A DNA stretch of 43,207 bases from JAHHTP01 sp964587555. GTDB lineage: Bacteria > Bacillota > Clostridia > Oscillospirales > Ruminococcaceae. The notes below the pieces were generated by a model. The model was not told where the DNA came from. It saw nothing but the letters and a program-made list of their open reading frames with translations, and did no database searches. Where the stretch lies: contig CAZPLR010000013.1 of NCBI GenBank assembly GCA_964587555.1, positions 1-43,207 of the forward strand, in the 5' to 3' direction. The position numbers were made by a program, and so were the translations under genes. Below, piece by piece: positions 41,552 to 43,207 of the stretch. The stretch's first letter is position 1. Each line of letters starts with the position of its first letter.

Positions 41552-42835
41552 TTATTCCCTATGCGCAAGCAGCGCACGTCTGCCAATATCGCGGCGGAAA
41601 TGCGCGTTTTCAAAATAAATCTTTTCCACGCCGCGGTACGCCCGATTGAGTGCGGTCTGCAGGTCGTCCGCCTTTGCCGTAACGCCCAGCACCCTTCCGC
41701 CGGCTGTAACCAGCACGCCGTTTTCCAGCTTACTGCCCGCATGATAAACATAGGTTTCCGGCAAAGCGTTCGCGCTGTGAATGCCGGTGATGGTATAACC
41801 GCTTTGATACTTGACTGGATAGCCGCCGCTTGCCATGATAACGCAGGCGCAGCTTCTGTCCTCAAACTCCACCGGGACGTCGGCAAGCCTGCCCTGCGCC
41901 ACCGCAAAGAAAATCTCCGCAAGATCGCTCTTTAACAGCGGCAGCACCACCTGCGTTTCCGGATCGCCGAAACGACAGTTATATTCAATGACCCTCGGTC
42001 CCTTCGGGGTGAGCATCAGCCCAAAATAAAGACAGCCCTGAAAGGTGCGCCCCTCGGCGTTCATCGCGTGCATCGTCGGCAGAAATATCTTTTCCATGCA
42101 CTCCTTCGCTACCGCTTTGGTGTAATACGGATTGGGCGCAATCGTTCCCATGCCGCCGGTATTCAAGCCCTCGTCGCCGTCGTTGATGCGCTTATGATCC
42201 ATCGAGGAGATCATCGGCACCATCGTCTTGCCATCGGTAAAGGAAAGTACCGAAACCTCCGGGCCGGTCAAAAACTCCTCAACCACGATCTGGCTGCCGC
42301 TTGCGCCAAACTTCCTGTCGATCATAATTTCAGAGATTCCCGCTTTGGCTTCCTCCAGGCTGCCGCAGATCAGCACGCCCTTGCCAAGCGCTAAACCGTC
42401 GGCTTTGATTACGATCGGATATTCGTTTTTCTGCTCGATATAGCAGACCGCCTTCACCGGATCGTCAAAAATCTTGTACTCCGCCGTCGGAATGCCATAT
42501 TTCTTCATCAAATCCTTTGAAAACGCCTTGCTCCCTTCGATGATCGCGGCTTTTTGATTCGGACCAAAGCAAGGAATCCCCGCCTCGTTCATCCGGTCTA
42601 CCATTCCCAGAACCAGCGGATCGTCCGGCGCAACCACGCAGAAATCAATACGCGCCTCCTTTGCAAAGCGCACCATTCCCTCAATGTCAGTCGCTTTAAT
42701 CGGCACGCACTGCGCCAGCTCCGCAATGCCGCCGTTGCCCGGCGCCGCAAAGATCGCAGTTACCTTCTCGCTCTCGGAAAGCTTTTTGATGATGGCGTGC
42801 TCGCGTCCGCCGCCGCCGACTACCAAAATCTTCAT
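41552..42835 (-). CDS. purD: Phosphoribosylamine-glycine ligase
   Basis: A 427-residue GAR synthetase, the second step of purine synthesis (phosphoribosylamine + glycine + ATP). KILVVGGGGREHAI begins the N-terminal domain, the ATP-grasp core follows (VIKADGLALGKGV, EVNP-like IEYNCRFGDPETQ), and HFRRDIGRRAL closes the C-terminal domain. The start at 42835 matches the family start; a TTG at 42868 in frame is less likely. Other pur genes are not in the window; it is followed by two metal-chaperone GTPases, which may be co-transcribed. Confidence 0.96.
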   Translation of the reverse strand: MKILVVGGGGREHAIIKKLSESEKVTAIFAAPGNGGIAELAQCVPIKATDIEGMVRFAKEARIDFCVVAPDDPLVLGMVDRMNEAGIPCFGPNQKAAIIEGSKAFSKDLMKKYGIPTAEYKIFDDPVKAVCYIEQKNEYPIVIKADGLALGKGVLICGSLEEAKAGISEIMIDRKFGASGSQIVVEEFLTGPEVSVLSFTDGKTMVPMISSMDHKRINDGDEGLNTGGMGTIAPNPYYTKAVAKECMEKIFLPTMHAMNAEGRTFQGCLYFGLMLTPKGPRVIEYNCRFGDPETQVVLPLLKSDLAEIFFAVAQGRLADVPVEFEDRSCACVIMASGGYPVKYQSGYTITGIHSANALPETYVYHAGSKLENGVLVTAGGRVLGVTAKADDLQTALNRAYRGVEKIYFENAHFRRDIGRRALLAHRE

Positions 42836-42910
42836 ACCGTTTCCAATCCTTCCTTTATGATAACACAAAAACGGGGCATCTTCCTCCCCTATAGATCTCC
42901 ATACACTACT

Positions 42911-42939
42911 ATTGTACTCCTTTTTGTCAAGCTTGTCAA
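42911..42939 (-). promoter_or_regulatory. Promoter of purD
   Basis: Minus-strand TTGACA (42939-42934) and TACAAT (42916-42911), 17-base spacer. About 70 bases of leader precede purD. No purine riboswitch core is seen. Confidence 0.75.
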
Positions 42940-43052
42940 CTCATGGATCCGCCGAAAAAATCCTACCCGCCATTTGATCTCAGCAAAAGTGCGGCGCTGA
43001 AAAAAATAAACATTTTCAGCAAAAATATATTTCAAAAATCTGATTAAAACAA

Positions 43053-43081
43053 TTGACACGGAATGCAATTCATGGTAAAAT
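43053..43081 (+). promoter_or_regulatory. Promoter at the right edge
   Basis: TTGACA (43053-43058) and TAAAAT (43076-43081), 17-base spacer, GG before the -10; drives a gene beyond the window. Confidence 0.75.
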
Positions 43082-43087
43082 AAAAAA

Positions 43088-43207
43088 TAAAATAAGGAGA
43101 CCACCACAGCTATTTCTATCATCGGCGCGAAAGGAGGAAAAAGCCGGTGGTCAGCCGGGCCTTCCACGGCTGAAATCCGCAGAATAAAACAAAATCAACA
43201 ACAAAAG
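43088..43207 (+). promoter_or_regulatory. Structured leader, cut by the window end
   Basis: GACCACC (43099-43105) pairs with GGTGGTC (43146-43152), enclosing CGGC/GCCG, and is followed by CAGCCG (43152-43157) with CGGCTG (43167-43172). AGGAGG at 43132-43137 may serve an 8-codon ORF starting with GTG at 43147, or may be masked by pairing with CTTCC in the last loop. No riboswitch class is recognised. The 42940-43052 stretch shows nothing but AT-rich sequence. Confidence 0.45.

Noticed and set aside
42832..42879. Fifteen-codon leader ORF overlapping the purD start as ATGA
   Set aside because: The GGAGG is only three bases from its ATG, too close for normal initiation; coupling is possible but not supported enough.
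42836..42904. Purine or ZTP riboswitch before purD
   Set aside because: The leader is about 70 bases and lacks the conserved cores of either class.

Overview
The window reads as a chromosomal segment of an anaerobic Gram-positive bacterium of the class Clostridia (GC about half by eye). The evidence is a T-box leader, strong AAGGAG/GGAGG ribosome sites, near-consensus sigma-A promoters with 17-base spacers, an oxygen-sensitive class III ribonucleotide reductase with its activase, rubredoxin, fermentative AdhE, the LL-diaminopimelate aminotransferase route, and tRNA-dependent amidation by GatCAB. The order Oscillospirales is possible, but nothing here proves it. I see no rRNA, tRNA, CRISPR, phage or insertion sequence. 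Almost everything is housekeeping metabolism; the interest lies in gene fusions and RNA or operator control.

Layout. 1-1800: leader region and metY (sulfur assimilation into homocysteine). 1814-7208, minus strand: a T-box leader followed by aspS-gatC (one fused gene), gatA and gatB, i.e. a complete set for making Asn-tRNA(Asn), and possibly Gln-tRNA(Gln), by transamidation. 7411-8646: an unrecognised 384-residue protein. 8758-11447, minus: thioesterase, prmA, YgjP-type metallopeptidase and nitroreductase in one operon. 11472-13784, plus: rnhA, cysteine desulfurase and the tRNA methyltransferase mnmM. 13862-14829, minus: patatin-like lipase. 15028-16149: rubredoxin and a Crp/Fnr-type regulator, each with the same perfect 16-base palindrome in its promoter. 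16183-19080, plus: nrdD-nrdG. 19085-21778, minus: permuted papain-like protein, GntR/UTRA regulator, acetyltransferase, mscL. 21880-24726, minus: adhE behind a structured leader with a Rex-type operator. 24850-28815, plus: uvrA and an RluA-type pseudouridine synthase. 28850-29725, minus: a lipoprotein.

29880-38150, minus: carA, carB fused to dapF, pyrG and dapL form one apparent transcription unit that joins carbamoyl phosphate/CTP synthesis to the last two steps toward meso-diaminopimelate. 38309-39196: PfkB-family sugar or nucleoside kinase. 39385-42939, minus: purD followed by two COG0523/CobW-type metal-chaperone GTPases; one has a His-rich stretch interrupted by a 100-base assembly gap, the other a C-terminal DUF1980/YcgQ-like domain. 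The right edge (43053-43207) holds a promoter and the structured leader of a gene beyond the window.

Main points for a second look: the AspRS-GatC fusion under a T-box whose specifier loop reads GAAC (overlapping Glu GAA and Asn AAC codons), the CarB-DapF fusion, and the twin palindromes placed at about -41 (activation geometry) for rubredoxin and about -28 (repression geometry) for the regulator's own promoter.
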